Positions 39,652 to 49,179 of a stretch of 64,000 nucleotides of DNA are shown here, one piece after another. Position numbers and translations under genes: made by a program. Source of the DNA: Streptomyces sp. NRRL F-525 (GTDB lineage Bacteria > Actinomycetota > Actinomycetes > Streptomycetales > Streptomycetaceae). Below the pieces are notes generated by a model that saw only the letters and a list, made by a program, of their open reading frames with translations, was not told where the DNA came from and did no database searches. How positions within the stretch are numbered: the stretch's first letter is position 1; the number at the start of each line of letters is the position of its first letter. The stretch spans positions 62,001 through 126,000 of the forward strand of contig NZ_JNXE01000003.1 in the NCBI RefSeq assembly GCF_000716605.1, written 5' to 3'.

Positions 39652-41523
39652 ATGCCGTCGAGTCTTCGCGCACGTCTGAGATCCACCCTCACCGCCGCAC
39701 TCACCCTGGCCGCGCTGCTCATGCTCCCGAGCCACGCGCACGCCACCGCCCAAACCACCTCCCCCACCCCCGAGTTCGACCAACAGGTCCTCTTCAAGGC
39801 TCCCCAGGACGCGGGCTACGCCTGCTTCCGGATCCCGGCCATGGTGAGGACCAACGACGGCACCCTGCTCGCGTTCGCCGAGGGCCGGGTGCTCAACTGC
39901 GGTGACGCAGCCGACATCGACATCGTCGTCAAGCGCTCCACGGACGACGGCGTCACCTGGAGCCCGTTGCAGGTCGTCAACCACGGCGGCGGCGACACGC
40001 ACGGCAACCCGGCACCCATCGTGGACCGGAAGACGGGCCGCATCCTGATCGCCGAGACGTACAACACGGGCCGTACGGACAGCGCCAGTTGCTCGGTCCC
40101 CTGCGACCGCACCCCGCACCTGCAGTACAGCGACGACGACGGCCTCACCTGGTCGCAGCCGCGTGACCTGAGTGACGAGATCCTGCCCCCGACCTGGAAC
40201 TCCTGGTACGCCACAGGACCCGTGCACGGCATCCAGCTCACCCGTGGCAAGCACCGGGGCCGGCTCGTGTTCGGCGTCAACACCGAGACCTGGGACGGGA
40301 GTCGGGTCACCGCGAACAACGCGGCGCTGATCGTGAGCGACGACGGCGGCGACCACTGGAAGATCGGCGCGACCGACTCGTATCCGATCGCGGCAGACGG
40401 GACCTGGCGGCAGAAGCCGTCCGAGGTGACGCTGACGGAGCGCACCGACGGTTCGATCCTGGTGAGCGGCCGCGAGCAGGACGGCACCGACCTCGGGCAG
40501 CGCACCCAGGCGGTCAGCCGCGACGGCGGCGACAGCTTCACCGCGCCCTTCCACGCCCTGCCCGACCTGTACGCGCCGCAGGTCCAGTGCTCGACGCTCG
40601 GCGTCGGCTCCCGCATCCTGCTGGCCTGCGACGCCGACCCCGACCGCCGCCGCACGATGATGATCCGCTCCTCCTACGACGGCGGCCGCACCTGGGACAG
40701 CGTGGACCGCGGCACGGTCGTGACGAAGGACTGGTCGGGCTACTCCGACATGGCGCGCATCGACGGCGACACGGTGGGCCTGCTCTACGAGGGCGGCGCC
40801 GTGACCGCGACCGACGAGATCCGCTTCGCGCGCTTCAACGAGGCCTGGCTGCAACCGCGTCGGGGCCCGGACCCGACGACCGCCGACCTCGCCCCGTACG
40901 CGAAGCGGGCAGCGGTCCTCGGCGGCGCCCAGGAGACCGACGGCGTGTCCGGCGGCGCCCTGTCCTTCGACGGCGTGGACGACGCCGTGCGCCTGCCGTA
41001 CAGCGACCGACTCCCGCTGGGGACAAAGGACTTCACGGTGTCGCTCTGGTTCCGCTACACCGCGACGACCGGTGATCAGCCGTTCCTGTGGATGGGCGGG
41101 GTCGGCACCACCGAGCCGCAGGTGTGGCTGCGCGGTGAGCCCGCGGGCAACCACGTGCGGGCGCTGATCACCACCCGGGTCGGCGCGACGACCGTCCACA
41201 CCACCTCCGTGGTGACCGCCGGCGCCTACAACGACGGCCAGTGGCACCAGGCCGTACTGCGGCGCGGCGGTGGGCAGTTGACCCTGTCCGTCGACGGTAC
41301 GACGGTGAGTACCGCGGACATCGTGGGCTCGGTCAGCCGCAACTCGCCGTTCGGTGTGCACATCGGCCAACGCATGGACAGCATGCAGTACTTCACCGGG
41401 TCGATCGACGAAGTCCACGTCTGGGACCGGCTGTTGACGGACGACGAACTCGCCGCCCAGCACCCGTCCCCCGCCGGGACCGTCCTGTGGCTGCCCATGG
41501 ACCATGTGAGCGGCAGCCACTAA
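39652..41523 (+). CDS. Secreted exo-alpha-sialidase (GH33) with C-terminal LamG domain
   Basis: A 623-residue exported enzyme. A Sec signal (residues 1-32, cut near HATA) precedes a six-bladed propeller with the FRIP motif (YACFRIPAM) and five Asp boxes: STDDGVTW, SDDDGLTW, SDDGGDHW, SRDGGDSF, SYDGGRTW. Catalytic-site elements AFAEGR and LLYEGG (nucleophile-region Tyr/Glu) are present. Residues ~415-610 form a LamG/concanavalin domain (GALSFDGVDDAV ... GSIDEVHVWDRLLTDDEL). It would cleave terminal sialic acids outside the cell. The upstream region has a tandem GGATGTCC repeat. Confidence 0.92.
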   Translation: MPSSLRARLRSTLTAALTLAALLMLPSHAHATAQTTSPTPEFDQQVLFKAPQDAGYACFRIPAMVRTNDGTLLAFAEGRVLNCGDAADIDIVVKRSTDDGVTWSPLQVVNHGGGDTHGNPAPIVDRKTGRILIAETYNTGRTDSASCSVPCDRTPHLQYSDDDGLTWSQPRDLSDEILPPTWNSWYATGPVHGIQLTRGKHRGRLVFGVNTETWDGSRVTANNAALIVSDDGGDHWKIGATDSYPIAADGTWRQKPSEVTLTERTDGSILVSGREQDGTDLGQRTQAVSRDGGDSFTAPFHALPDLYAPQVQCSTLGVGSRILLACDADPDRRRTMMIRSSYDGGRTWDSVDRGTVVTKDWSGYSDMARIDGDTVGLLYEGGAVTATDEIRFARFNEAWLQPRRGPDPTTADLAPYAKRAAVLGGAQETDGVSGGALSFDGVDDAVRLPYSDRLPLGTKDFTVSLWFRYTATTGDQPFLWMGGVGTTEPQVWLRGEPAGNHVRALITTRVGATTVHTTSVVTAGAYNDGQWHQAVLRRGGGQLTLSVDGTTVSTADIVGSVSRNSPFGVHIGQRMDSMQYFTGSIDEVHVWDRLLTDDELAAQHPSPAGTVLWLPMDHVSGSH

Positions 41524-41533
41524 CGTCCCGGGC

Positions 41534-42772
41534 GTGCCCGAGGACCGACGAGCACGACAGCGCCTGGGAGCCGGGGTCGGCCTGCTGCTGACCCTGGCTC
41601 TCGCGGCCGTGCTGCTCACCGCCCTCCCCAAGGACCACCACGGGGAGAGCGGCGGCGCGTGCACGGCCCGAACGGTGCGCAGTTGGTCGCCGGACGCGCA
41701 GCTCACCAACTCCTTTGCCGCGTACGGCGACGACGAGTCCCGCGCCGACGACTGGACCGGCGGCGACGGCACGCACTCGGTCAGGCTGCCGGACGGCCGG
41801 GTGCTGTGGCTGTTCTCCGACACCTACCTCGGTCAGGTGTACGCCCCGCCCAACCCGGTCGGCGAGTCGTACGCCTGGCGGGACACGACCGCGCCGCTGG
41901 TACGCAACTCGGCGGTGGTGATGCGCGACGGCCACCCCCAACTCACGCTCCCCGCCCCGCTGTTCCCCGACCCCGCCCCGAACGAGTGGCGTTGGCCGGT
42001 GGCGGCCCGCGTCGAGCCCCGCTCCCCCGGCTCGCCCGAGTCCGTCGTACGGGTGCTGCTGTGGACGCGCACAGCGGGGGCGTACCCGTGGATCTACGGC
42101 GTGCCGCTCGCGACCGAGGTCGCCACGCTGTCGCTGCCGGATCTGCGGGTGGAGTCGATCGTGAAGGTCTTCGGCCAGGAGCTGGTCCAAGACCCGTCCC
42201 GGCGCGTGCAGTTCGGGACGACGATGGTCTCGGTGGGCGGCTGGACGTACGTCTTCGGCGGGAACGACGCGCAGGCCGCGGCCCGGCCGACCTCCTCGGC
42301 GTATGTGGCACGGGTGCCGGACGGACGGCTCGGGGAACCGGGCGCCTGGGAGTACTGGGACGGCTCGGCGTGGACGGCCCGGGCCGGGCCGCGAACGGTG
42401 CTCGGGGACGGCCAACACAGCGGTGTGGGAAGCGCGTTCTCGGTGGTGCGGGACGGCGGGACGTACGTCCTGTTCACGATGGCGGCGGGCAGCCGGGGGC
42501 TCACCACCGTCACCTCGTACTGGGCCTGTTCGCCCACCGGACCCTGGCACGGACCGACCCGGAGCTTCAGCCCGCCGCTGCCGCCGGGCCAGGTCGCCGC
42601 GTACAACCCGCAAGTACACACGGAGTTGAGTGACGGCGACCGGCTCGTCCTCAGTTACGACGTCAACTGGCTGGACGCGACGGCCACTTCGGCCGCGCTG
42701 AACCTCAGCCGGAACGTGTCGCTGTACCGACCGCGGTTCGTGACCCTGCGGTTGGGGCCGCCGGCTCGGTGA
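41534..42772 (+). CDS. Exported DUF4185/DUF5005-like propeller protein
   Basis: A 412-residue protein with an N-terminal membrane anchor or signal (residues ~11-32: LGAGVGLLLTLALAAVLLTAL) and a mature domain resembling DUF4185-like five-bladed propellers (GGDGTHSVRLPDGRVLWLFSDTYLG, YVFGGNDAQ, WDGSAWTARAGPRTVLGDGQHSGVGSAFS). These are thought to act on glycans. GTG at 41534 lies 10 bp after the sialidase stop, so the two are co-transcribed and may share a glycan target. The 3' end overlaps the convergent symporter gene by 68 bp. Confidence 0.8.
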   Translation: MPEDRRARQRLGAGVGLLLTLALAAVLLTALPKDHHGESGGACTARTVRSWSPDAQLTNSFAAYGDDESRADDWTGGDGTHSVRLPDGRVLWLFSDTYLGQVYAPPNPVGESYAWRDTTAPLVRNSAVVMRDGHPQLTLPAPLFPDPAPNEWRWPVAARVEPRSPGSPESVVRVLLWTRTAGAYPWIYGVPLATEVATLSLPDLRVESIVKVFGQELVQDPSRRVQFGTTMVSVGGWTYVFGGNDAQAAARPTSSAYVARVPDGRLGEPGAWEYWDGSAWTARAGPRTVLGDGQHSGVGSAFSVVRDGGTYVLFTMAAGSRGLTTVTSYWACSPTGPWHGPTRSFSPPLPPGQVAAYNPQVHTELSDGDRLVLSYDVNWLDATATSAALNLSRNVSLYRPRFVTLRLGPPAR

Positions 42773-43748
42773 CCTCGGGCAGCGGATCGCGGGCGCGGCG
42801 CTTTGCGATGACCGCGCACACCATCAGCTGCATCTGGTGGAAGAGCATCAGCGGCAGCACGGCCAGGGAGGCGTGGGCGCCGAACAGGACGCTGGCCATG
42901 GGCAGTCCGGAGGCGAGGGACTTCTTCGAACCGGCGAACTGGATGGCGATCCGGTCCTCCCGGTCGAAGCGCAGCGCCTTGCCGCCGTACCAGGTCAGGG
43001 TGAGCATCACGGCGAGGACGACGGCCTCGACGGCGAGGAGTCCGGCGAGGCGGACCGCGCTGACCTGGTGCCAGATGCCCTGGACCATGCCCTCGCTGAA
43101 CGCGGTGTAGACGACGAGCAGGATCGAGCCGCGGTCGACGTAGCCGAGGATCTTCTTGTGCCGGGTGATGAACCCGCCGATCCAGCGCCGCAGCACCTGC
43201 CCGGCCAGGAACGGCACGAGGAGTTGCAGCACGATCTTGAGGAGTGAATCGGCGGAGAAACCACCGCCGTTGTTGCCGAGCAGCGCCGCCGCGAGCAGCG
43301 GGGTGATGACGATGCCGGCGAGCGAGGAGAAAGAGCCCGCGCAGATCGCGGCGGGCACGTTGCCGCGCGCGATCGAGGTGAACGCGATCGACGACTGGAC
43401 GGTCGACGGGACCAGGGTGAGGAACAGCAGCCCCTGGTAGAGGGGGTGGGTCAGGATCACCGGGACGAGACCGCGGGCGGCCAGGCCGAGCAGCGGGAAG
43501 ACGACGAAGGTGCAGGCCAGGACGGTGGTGTGCAGCCGCCAGTGCTTGAGGCCGTCCAGTGCCTCACGCGTCGACAGGCGGGCGCCGTAGAGGAAGAAGA
43601 GGAAGGCGATCGCGGCCGTGGAGGCGCCCGAGGCGACGTCGGCGCCCGTGCCTCTCGCGGGGAGGAGCGCGGCGAGGCCCACCGTCCCGAGCAGCAGCAG
43701 GATGTAGGGGTCGACCGGCATCCGACTCGGCCATCGCAGGCGTTTCAC
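42705..43748 (-). CDS. Bile acid:sodium symporter (BASS/SBF-like) family protein
   Basis: A 347-residue membrane protein with about ten helices of the SBF-like/YfeH type. Family segments include FLFFLYGARLSTREALDGL, LTLVPSTVQSSIAFTSIARGN and FAGSKKSLASGLPMASVLF. Such proteins carry organic anions with Na+. GTG at 43748 is chosen for the GGAG site 8 bases upstream; the upstream extension is Arg-rich and unlikely. It diverges from a LysR gene that probably controls it. Confidence 0.85.
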   Translation of the reverse strand: MKRLRWPSRMPVDPYILLLLGTVGLAALLPARGTGADVASGASTAAIAFLFFLYGARLSTREALDGLKHWRLHTTVLACTFVVFPLLGLAARGLVPVILTHPLYQGLLFLTLVPSTVQSSIAFTSIARGNVPAAICAGSFSSLAGIVITPLLAAALLGNNGGGFSADSLLKIVLQLLVPFLAGQVLRRWIGGFITRHKKILGYVDRGSILLVVYTAFSEGMVQGIWHQVSAVRLAGLLAVEAVVLAVMLTLTWYGGKALRFDREDRIAIQFAGSKKSLASGLPMASVLFGAHASLAVLPLMLFHQMQLMVCAVIAKRRARDPLPEVTEPAAPTAGSRTAVGTATRSG

Positions 43749-43896
43749 TGTGCTCCACTGTCTCGCGTGTCTCGCTGTACGTCCGGTCCGTCTTCCGGCA
43801 CGGACCCGTGCCCTCCCCATCCTCCTCTCCGGACTCTTGATCGGGAATCCGTCATACCGCTCTGACTGCCATCACGTTTCGCGATAAGCGGTTACC

Positions 43897-43920
43897 GTGT
43901 ATGCCATGGTGTATGCCATG
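43897..43920 (+). repeat. Tandem 12-bp direct repeat at the lysR start
   Basis: GTGTATGCCATG occurs twice in perfect tandem (43897-43908 and 43909-43920), in frame with lysR. It offers four in-frame start codons (GTG, ATG, GTG, ATG), none with a ribosome site. Confidence 0.8.
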
Positions 43921-44787
43921 TACGACCTCTCCCACCTGCGGACCTTCCTCGCGGTGTCCCAGACGCTGAGCTTCACGCAGGCCGCCCGCCGGCTCGGGCT
44001 GCGCCAGTCCACGGTGAGCCAGCACGTGCGGCGGCTGGAGGACGCGACGGGGCGGCAGCTGTTCACCCGGGACACGCACTCGGTGGAGCTGACGGAGGAC
44101 GGTGAGGCGATGCTCGGCTTCGCGCGCCGCATCCTGGAGGTGCAGGAACAGGCGTCGGCGTTCTTCACCGGCACCCGGTTGCGCGGCCGCCTGCGCTTCG
44201 GCGCCTCCGAGGACTTCGTCCTCACCCGGCTGCCCGAGATCCTGGAGGGCTTTCGCTACGACCATCCCGAGGTGGACCTGGAGCTGACGGTCGAGCTGTC
44301 CGGCACGCTGCACGAGCAACTGGCTGCCGGGAAGCTGGACTTGGTGCTGGCGAAGCGTCGCTCCGAGGATCCGCGGGGCGAACTGGTCTGGCACGACAAG
44401 CTCGTGTGGATCGGTGCGGAACGGCTCCGCCTGGACGCGGATCGGCCGGTGCCGCTGATCGTCTATCCGCCGCCCGGCATCACACGGGCGCTCGCGCTGG
44501 AGGCGCTGGAGCGGCAGGGGCGGGCGTGGCGCATCGCGTGCACGAGCGGGAGCCTGAACGGCCTGATCGCCGCGGCCCGGGCGGGACTGGGGGTGATGGC
44601 CCACTCGCGGGGGCTGGTGCCGCCGGGGTTGGTGCGGATGCCGGAGCGGGCGGGGCTGCCGGAGCTGGGCGAGGTGGACTTCGTGCTGGTGCACGGGCGG
44701 CGCAGGGTGTCGGCGCAGGGGGCCGCGGACGCGTTGGCGGCGGCGATTCTGGCGGGTGGGGATCGATTGCACCGGCGCGGTCCGTAA
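43918..44787 (+). CDS. LysR family transcriptional regulator
   Basis: A 289-residue LysR protein from ATG 43918 (MYDLSHLRTFLAVSQ). The helix-turn-helix SFTQAARRLGLRQSTVSQHVRRLED is clear, and the effector domain follows (RLRFGASEDFVLTRLPEIL, GKLDLVLAKR). It resembles regulators of symporter or efflux genes. The start lies in a tandem repeat with alternative upstream starts at 43897, 43906 and 43909. With no ribosome site, a leaderless mRNA is likely. Divergent from the symporter gene, its probable target. Confidence 0.88.
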   Translation: MYDLSHLRTFLAVSQTLSFTQAARRLGLRQSTVSQHVRRLEDATGRQLFTRDTHSVELTEDGEAMLGFARRILEVQEQASAFFTGTRLRGRLRFGASEDFVLTRLPEILEGFRYDHPEVDLELTVELSGTLHEQLAAGKLDLVLAKRRSEDPRGELVWHDKLVWIGAERLRLDADRPVPLIVYPPPGITRALALEALERQGRAWRIACTSGSLNGLIAAARAGLGVMAHSRGLVPPGLVRMPERAGLPELGEVDFVLVHGRRRVSAQGAADALAAAILAGGDRLHRRGP

Positions 44788-44881
44788 TCCCGGTTTTTCA
44801 TTACGGAAAACGTGAGCCGGCTTCTACAACAATACCGACGTCCATGAATTTCTCGGCCGACCGTGCGGGAATTCCCGACAG

Positions 44882-44912
44882 CGGGCGGCGCTGCCGGAAG
44901 CAGCGCCGCCCG
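44882..44912. terminator. Bidirectional hairpin terminator
   Basis: 13-bp perfect inverted repeat (44882-44894 and 44900-44912, loop CGGAA) between the convergent lysR and DUF3500 genes. Confidence 0.8.
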
Positions 44913-44932
44913 TTATGTCATCGGCGGGCAGT

Positions 44933-46138
44933 TCAGGAGAACGAGAATTCCCCTCCGTAATCGGTGTCGTGATCGCGGTACACGGAGCTGTAGTTGAGCT
45001 GACCGGTGTCGACCACGCCGTCCTTGACCGAGAACTCGATCCAGACGCCGGGTCCGTCGATGCGGACGTAGTCGCCCGCGGTGTCCAGCGCGGTGGTGCC
45101 GGAGTACGAGATGTAGGTGTCGTCGAGTTCCGACTTGTAGGTGCTCAGGGTGGACGCGGCGGTCGTGTCGTCCGCGGCCTCGACCCACGGCGTGATGGCG
45201 TCGAGCACCAACTGCTGCTGGTCGTCGGTCAGTTCGCTGACCGCGAGGCCCTCCTTGGTGTCGGGGAAGTCGCCGTCCTCGTCCGGGCCGAGCACCACGC
45301 CGGTGGTGGAGTCGGAGAGTTTCGCCTCCGACAGCTCGTCGTCGCTCAGGCCTTCGAGCATCGACTCCACGCCGTCGTGCATCCCGGACAGGGGTGCGTA
45401 GGTGGTGCCGTCGTCGTCGGTCCAGGTGGCGGGTTCCACGCCGGCGAAGTACGGGGTGGTGCCCACGACCTCCCCGTCCTTGTAGGTGAGGTTGACGGCC
45501 AACTGGTCGCCGCCGAAGTGGAGTTGCCAGGTCCCGGAGGTGCTCGGGGTGCCCAGGAAGGCGAGGTAGTAGTTGCCGCTGCCGTAGCTGCTGTCGGTCT
45601 CGCCGAGGACGTCGTCCGCGGCCAGGATCTGGCTGATCTGGTCGTAGCCGGTGCCGGTCCCGGTGCCCGTGGCCGCCTCGACCACCGCCTCGGCGGCGGC
45701 GAGCTGGGTGTCGCTGAGCGTGCTCAGCTCGATGCCGACCCGGCAGTCCGCGCCGCACGCCTCGTTCGACCAGGCGGTGGCGTTCGCCTGCGTGAAGTCG
45801 AGGAGTACGGAGGCCTGTTGGTCGTCGTCCAGGGTCTTCAGGAACGCGTCGGCGGCGTCGACCACGTCGGAGACGGACGAGCCCGTACCGGCCGTGCCGG
45901 TGGGCGCGGGGGCGGTTGCGGAGGCCGGCGTGGACGGGGAGGTGGATCCTCCAGGAGTGGTCGGGGACGTCGATCCCGGGGTGGTCGGGGACGCGCTGGT
46001 GGACGGGTCGGGTGTGACGGACGCGGCGTTCGCGTTGGCGTACATCGCGCCGCCGAGGAGGGTCGTCGCCGCGGCTAAGGCCATGACGATCTTCCTGCGG
46101 CGACCCAGCGACCTGCGGTGAGCGTTTTGGGGCTTCAA
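44933..46138 (-). CDS. Secreted DUF3500-family protein
   Basis: A 401-residue exported protein. A signal peptide (about 1-38, ending in YANANA) is followed by a Ser/Thr/Pro linker of TSPTTPG-type repeats (~45-75) and a DUF3500 domain. In that domain are DFTQANATAWSNEACGADCRVG, LGTPSTSGTWQLHFGGDQLAVN and DDTYISYSGTTALD. Function of the domain is unknown. TTG at 46138 with GAAGGGA 8 bases upstream is the best start; the 721-residue frame extending to 47098 is a shadow of the asnC gene. Confidence 0.82.
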   Translation of the reverse strand: MKPQNAHRRSLGRRRKIVMALAAATTLLGGAMYANANAASVTPDPSTSASPTTPGSTSPTTPGGSTSPSTPASATAPAPTGTAGTGSSVSDVVDAADAFLKTLDDDQQASVLLDFTQANATAWSNEACGADCRVGIELSTLSDTQLAAAEAVVEAATGTGTGTGYDQISQILAADDVLGETDSSYGSGNYYLAFLGTPSTSGTWQLHFGGDQLAVNLTYKDGEVVGTTPYFAGVEPATWTDDDGTTYAPLSGMHDGVESMLEGLSDDELSEAKLSDSTTGVVLGPDEDGDFPDTKEGLAVSELTDDQQQLVLDAITPWVEAADDTTAASTLSTYKSELDDTYISYSGTTALDTAGDYVRIDGPGVWIEFSVKDGVVDTGQLNYSSVYRDHDTDYGGEFSFS

Positions 46139-46293
46139 TTCGATATTCCCTTCACGGGGCTCACCGGAAGGACTTCCGAAGACTATTTCTAAAAGATCTT
46201 TCGGGAAATCCCTGCGGCATCGGTTTGGACGAGCCACAGTCGATCGCCGAACACTGTGATTCCCATCTCCGGGTGCTTGGTTTTGCGCATGAT

Positions 46294-47307
46294 TTATCTT
46301 GAACTTACTTTGAGGGAGGGCGAGTTGAGAGGGAGCGTCCGATACGTCAGCTGTTTGACCCTGCGCAGGAACGGACTCGCCTCCACATGCCGAATCCCGT
46401 CCAGCTGCCCGAGCGGCCCGCTGAGGTAGTCGTACAGTCCCGCCGTGTCCCTCACGACCGCGGTCACGACGATGTTGGACGTGCCGGCCGTCGCGGAGGC
46501 GTACGCGACCTCGTCGTGCGTGGCCAGCGCCTCGCCGACCGAGTGCAGTGCGGCCGGGGTCGCCGTGATCCACAGCACCGCCGCACGCGTGTACCCGAAC
46601 ACCTCCGAGTCGTACTCGACGTCGATGTACACCGCCCCCGAGCCGATCAGCGAGGCGAGCCGGCGTTTGACGGCGGACTCGGAGCGGCCGGTGGCGCGCT
46701 GGAGCTCGGGGTACGTGGCGCGGCCGTCGCGTTCCAGGACGGTGACCAGGGCCTCGTCCTCCGGGGTGATGCGGGCGGGGCCCGGTGCGGGCGCCGGTTC
46801 GGGGAGGAGCGCGGCGATCTGGTCGTCGGCGAGCACCTTGAAGCGGCGCAGCCAGCCCGTCGGGCCGCCGTAGAAGCGGTGCAGGAGTTGGTGGGCGCGG
46901 ATGTCCAGGACGCTGGGGGTGCGCGGGAGTTTGCCGAGGAGGAGGTCGTCGTAGTCGCCGGGGCTGCGGGGGCGGGTCAGGCAGACGATCTCGGTGCCGC
47001 CCGACGCGAGGCCGATCCAGGCGGTGTCGGGGCGCTTGGCGAGGGCGTCGGCGATGTTGAGGGCGTTGTCGGGGGCGCTGCGCAGGCGGAGCATCCACTG
47101 GTCCTGGCCCAGGAGTTCGGGGTCCCGGATCGCGACGACCCGCAGGCCCGCCTCGGCGGTGAGTCGGCGGAAGCGGCGGGCGATCGTCTGGTCGGAGACG
47201 CCGAGGACCGTGCCGAGACGGCTGAAGGAGGCCCGGCCGTTGACCTCCAGCGCGGTCAGCAGTTGCAGGTCGAGCTGGTCAAGAGTATCGGATTCCATCT
47301 CCAGCAT
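46294..47307 (-). CDS. Lrp/AsnC family regulator, tandem HTH-RAM type
   Basis: A 337-residue regulator, about twice the usual Lrp length, containing two AsnC-type units. The first HTH is NGRASFSRLGTVLGVSDQTIARRFRRL, and a second is DGRATYPELQRATGRSESAVKRRLASL near residue 205; each is followed by a RAM-like region. ATG at 47307 has a GGAGCAGG site. It diverges from a DHA2 exporter gene 108 bp away, its probable target. Confidence 0.88.
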   Translation of the reverse strand: MLEMESDTLDQLDLQLLTALEVNGRASFSRLGTVLGVSDQTIARRFRRLTAEAGLRVVAIRDPELLGQDQWMLRLRSAPDNALNIADALAKRPDTAWIGLASGGTEIVCLTRPRSPGDYDDLLLGKLPRTPSVLDIRAHQLLHRFYGGPTGWLRRFKVLADDQIAALLPEPAPAPGPARITPEDEALVTVLERDGRATYPELQRATGRSESAVKRRLASLIGSGAVYIDVEYDSEVFGYTRAAVLWITATPAALHSVGEALATHDEVAYASATAGTSNIVVTAVVRDTAGLYDYLSGPLGQLDGIRHVEASPFLRRVKQLTYRTLPLNSPSLKVSSR

Positions 47308-47415
47308 GCCTGCTCCTGTCGGATTCCGGCGGCGAGGTGTCCAACACGGCGCTGATCGTCCGGGTGGAGCCCATCGTACGGAGAACCGCACATCCGGGAC
47401 AGGGGAGTTGAGGTC

Positions 47416-48939
47416 ATGCGTACATGGGGGCCGCTCACGGCGGTGTGCCTGGGCACGTTCATGTTGTTGCTGGACGTGACGATCGTGGTCGTCGCGCTGC
47501 CGGACATGGCGCGGTCGTTGCACGCGTCGTTGAGTGATCTGCAGTGGGTGGTCGACGGGTACGCGCTGGCATTGGCCGCGCTGCTGCTGGGAGTTGGTGC
47601 CGCCGCCGACATTCTGGGGCGGCGGCGGGTGCACGTGGTGGGGGTCGTGCTGTTCGCGGTGGCGTCACTGCTGTGCGGGCTCGCGGGCGGGCCGGACGCG
47701 CTCGTGGCCGCGCGGGCCGTGCAGGGTGTCGGGGCCGCGGCGATGCTGGCGACGACGTTGCCGTTGCTCGGGTCCGTCTACCAGGGGCGGCAGCGGTCGG
47801 TGGCGCTCGGGGTGTGGGGCGCGGTCAGCGGTGGCGCGGCCGCGGTCGGTCCGGTGCTGGGCGGGGTGCTCACCGAGGGGCCGGGATGGCGGTGGATCTT
47901 CTTCGTGAACCTGCCGGTGAGCGTGGCCGCGGTGTGGCTGACGCTGCGGGTGGTGCCGGAGTCGAGGGGGCCGCGCGGGATGCGGATCGACTGGCTCGGC
48001 ACGGTCGCGTTCGCCGGGTTCGCGGGCGGGGTGACGTATGCGGTGGTGCGGGCCGGTGAGGACGGTTGGGGTGCGTCGGTGACGCTCGGGTCGTTCGCCG
48101 TCGCGGCCCTCGCGCTGGTCTGCTTCGTGCTGGTGGAGCGGCGGGTGGCGCATCCGCTGCTCGACCTGTCGCTGCTGCGGAAGCCTGCCTTCGTGGGCGT
48201 GATGGCGGGGGCGCTCGCCTTCAACGGGGTGGCGTTCGGCGGGATGCCGTATCTGTCGATCTGGCTGCAGACGGTGCTGGGGATGAGCCCGGTGCGCGGC
48301 GGCCTGACGCTGCTGCCGCTGACGGGTGCGGCGGTCGTGGTGTCGGTCCTAGCCGGGAAGCTGCTGCACGGGGTGCCGGCGCGGCTGACCGTCGGCGGCG
48401 GGCTGCTGCTGATCGGCACGGGCTGCTTCTGCCAGGCCGTCCTCGGCGCCGGTTCGGACTGGACGGCGCTGGTGCCGGGGCTCGTCCTGGTGGGCATCGG
48501 TACGGGTCTGGTGGCGCCCGGGATAGCCGGGGCGGCCCTCGCGGCGGTGCCGACCGAGCGTGCGGGCATGGCGGGCGGCGTGGTGAATACCGTACGGCAG
48601 TTGGGGTATGCACTCGGCGTCGCCGTGTCGGGGACCGTACTCACTTCGCGGATGCGGGACACGCTCCCGCACGACGCGGCGCACACGCTGGCGGGCGGCG
48701 GGGCCGGGGCGCTGCGCGGAACGTTCCCGGAACACGTGCTGCGGGCCGCGTTCGCGTCGGGGCTCGACTCGGCGCTCGTGACGGCCGGCTTCGTCGGTAC
48801 GGCGGCGGGCGCGCTGGTGCTCGCCCTGGTCGGGGCGGGTCGCGCGGAGCGGACCGGCGGGACGGCGGGCACGGCACCGGGAGTGACGGAGAGCGCCGCG
48901 CGGAGGCCCTCCGGGGAGGAGACGACGTCGCCCCGGTGA
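47416..48939 (+). CDS. DHA2 (EmrB/QacA) family MFS exporter
   Basis: A 507-residue 14-helix drug:H+ antiporter. It has the helix 1 motif LLLDVTIVVVALPDMARSL, motif A-like GAAADILGRRRVHVVG and motif C GAVSGGAAAVGPVLGGVL with WRWIFFVNLPV. A disordered Arg/Glu/Thr-rich C-terminus follows. It would export a hydrophobic compound; the compound is unknown. Divergent from the AsnC-type regulator. Confidence 0.9.
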   Translation: MRTWGPLTAVCLGTFMLLLDVTIVVVALPDMARSLHASLSDLQWVVDGYALALAALLLGVGAAADILGRRRVHVVGVVLFAVASLLCGLAGGPDALVAARAVQGVGAAAMLATTLPLLGSVYQGRQRSVALGVWGAVSGGAAAVGPVLGGVLTEGPGWRWIFFVNLPVSVAAVWLTLRVVPESRGPRGMRIDWLGTVAFAGFAGGVTYAVVRAGEDGWGASVTLGSFAVAALALVCFVLVERRVAHPLLDLSLLRKPAFVGVMAGALAFNGVAFGGMPYLSIWLQTVLGMSPVRGGLTLLPLTGAAVVVSVLAGKLLHGVPARLTVGGGLLLIGTGCFCQAVLGAGSDWTALVPGLVLVGIGTGLVAPGIAGAALAAVPTERAGMAGGVVNTVRQLGYALGVAVSGTVLTSRMRDTLPHDAAHTLAGGGAGALRGTFPEHVLRAAFASGLDSALVTAGFVGTAAGALVLALVGAGRAERTGGTAGTAPGVTESAARRPSGEETTSPR

Positions 48940-49179
48940 CGTGGTGTGACCGGACGCCGGGGGTAATCGGGTCGTACAGATTCAGTGGAGATTACGGGCC
49001 CGAAACCTACGGAACCGTAAGGATTTCTGTCCGACCCTTCCCCTTGTGAGGGCATTTTCCGCCGCTGACCAGTGCGGACGTGAACACCGCTCCTTTTCCC
49101 ACCCCCTCCCGCCCTTCGGCCCGGTGGGGTAGCTTTCACGGCGCTGTAGGGGAGTGCCAACAGGAGCGGGGAGCGGGGT

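Noticed and set aside
39502..41823. 773-aa antisense frame opposite the sialidase
   Set aside because: Val/Gly/Arg/Asp-rich shadow of a gene with five Asp boxes.
46139..47098. N-terminal extension of the DUF3500 gene to 721 aa
   Set aside because: The extension is a shifted-frame shadow of the asnC gene, and the signal peptide begins only at 46138.
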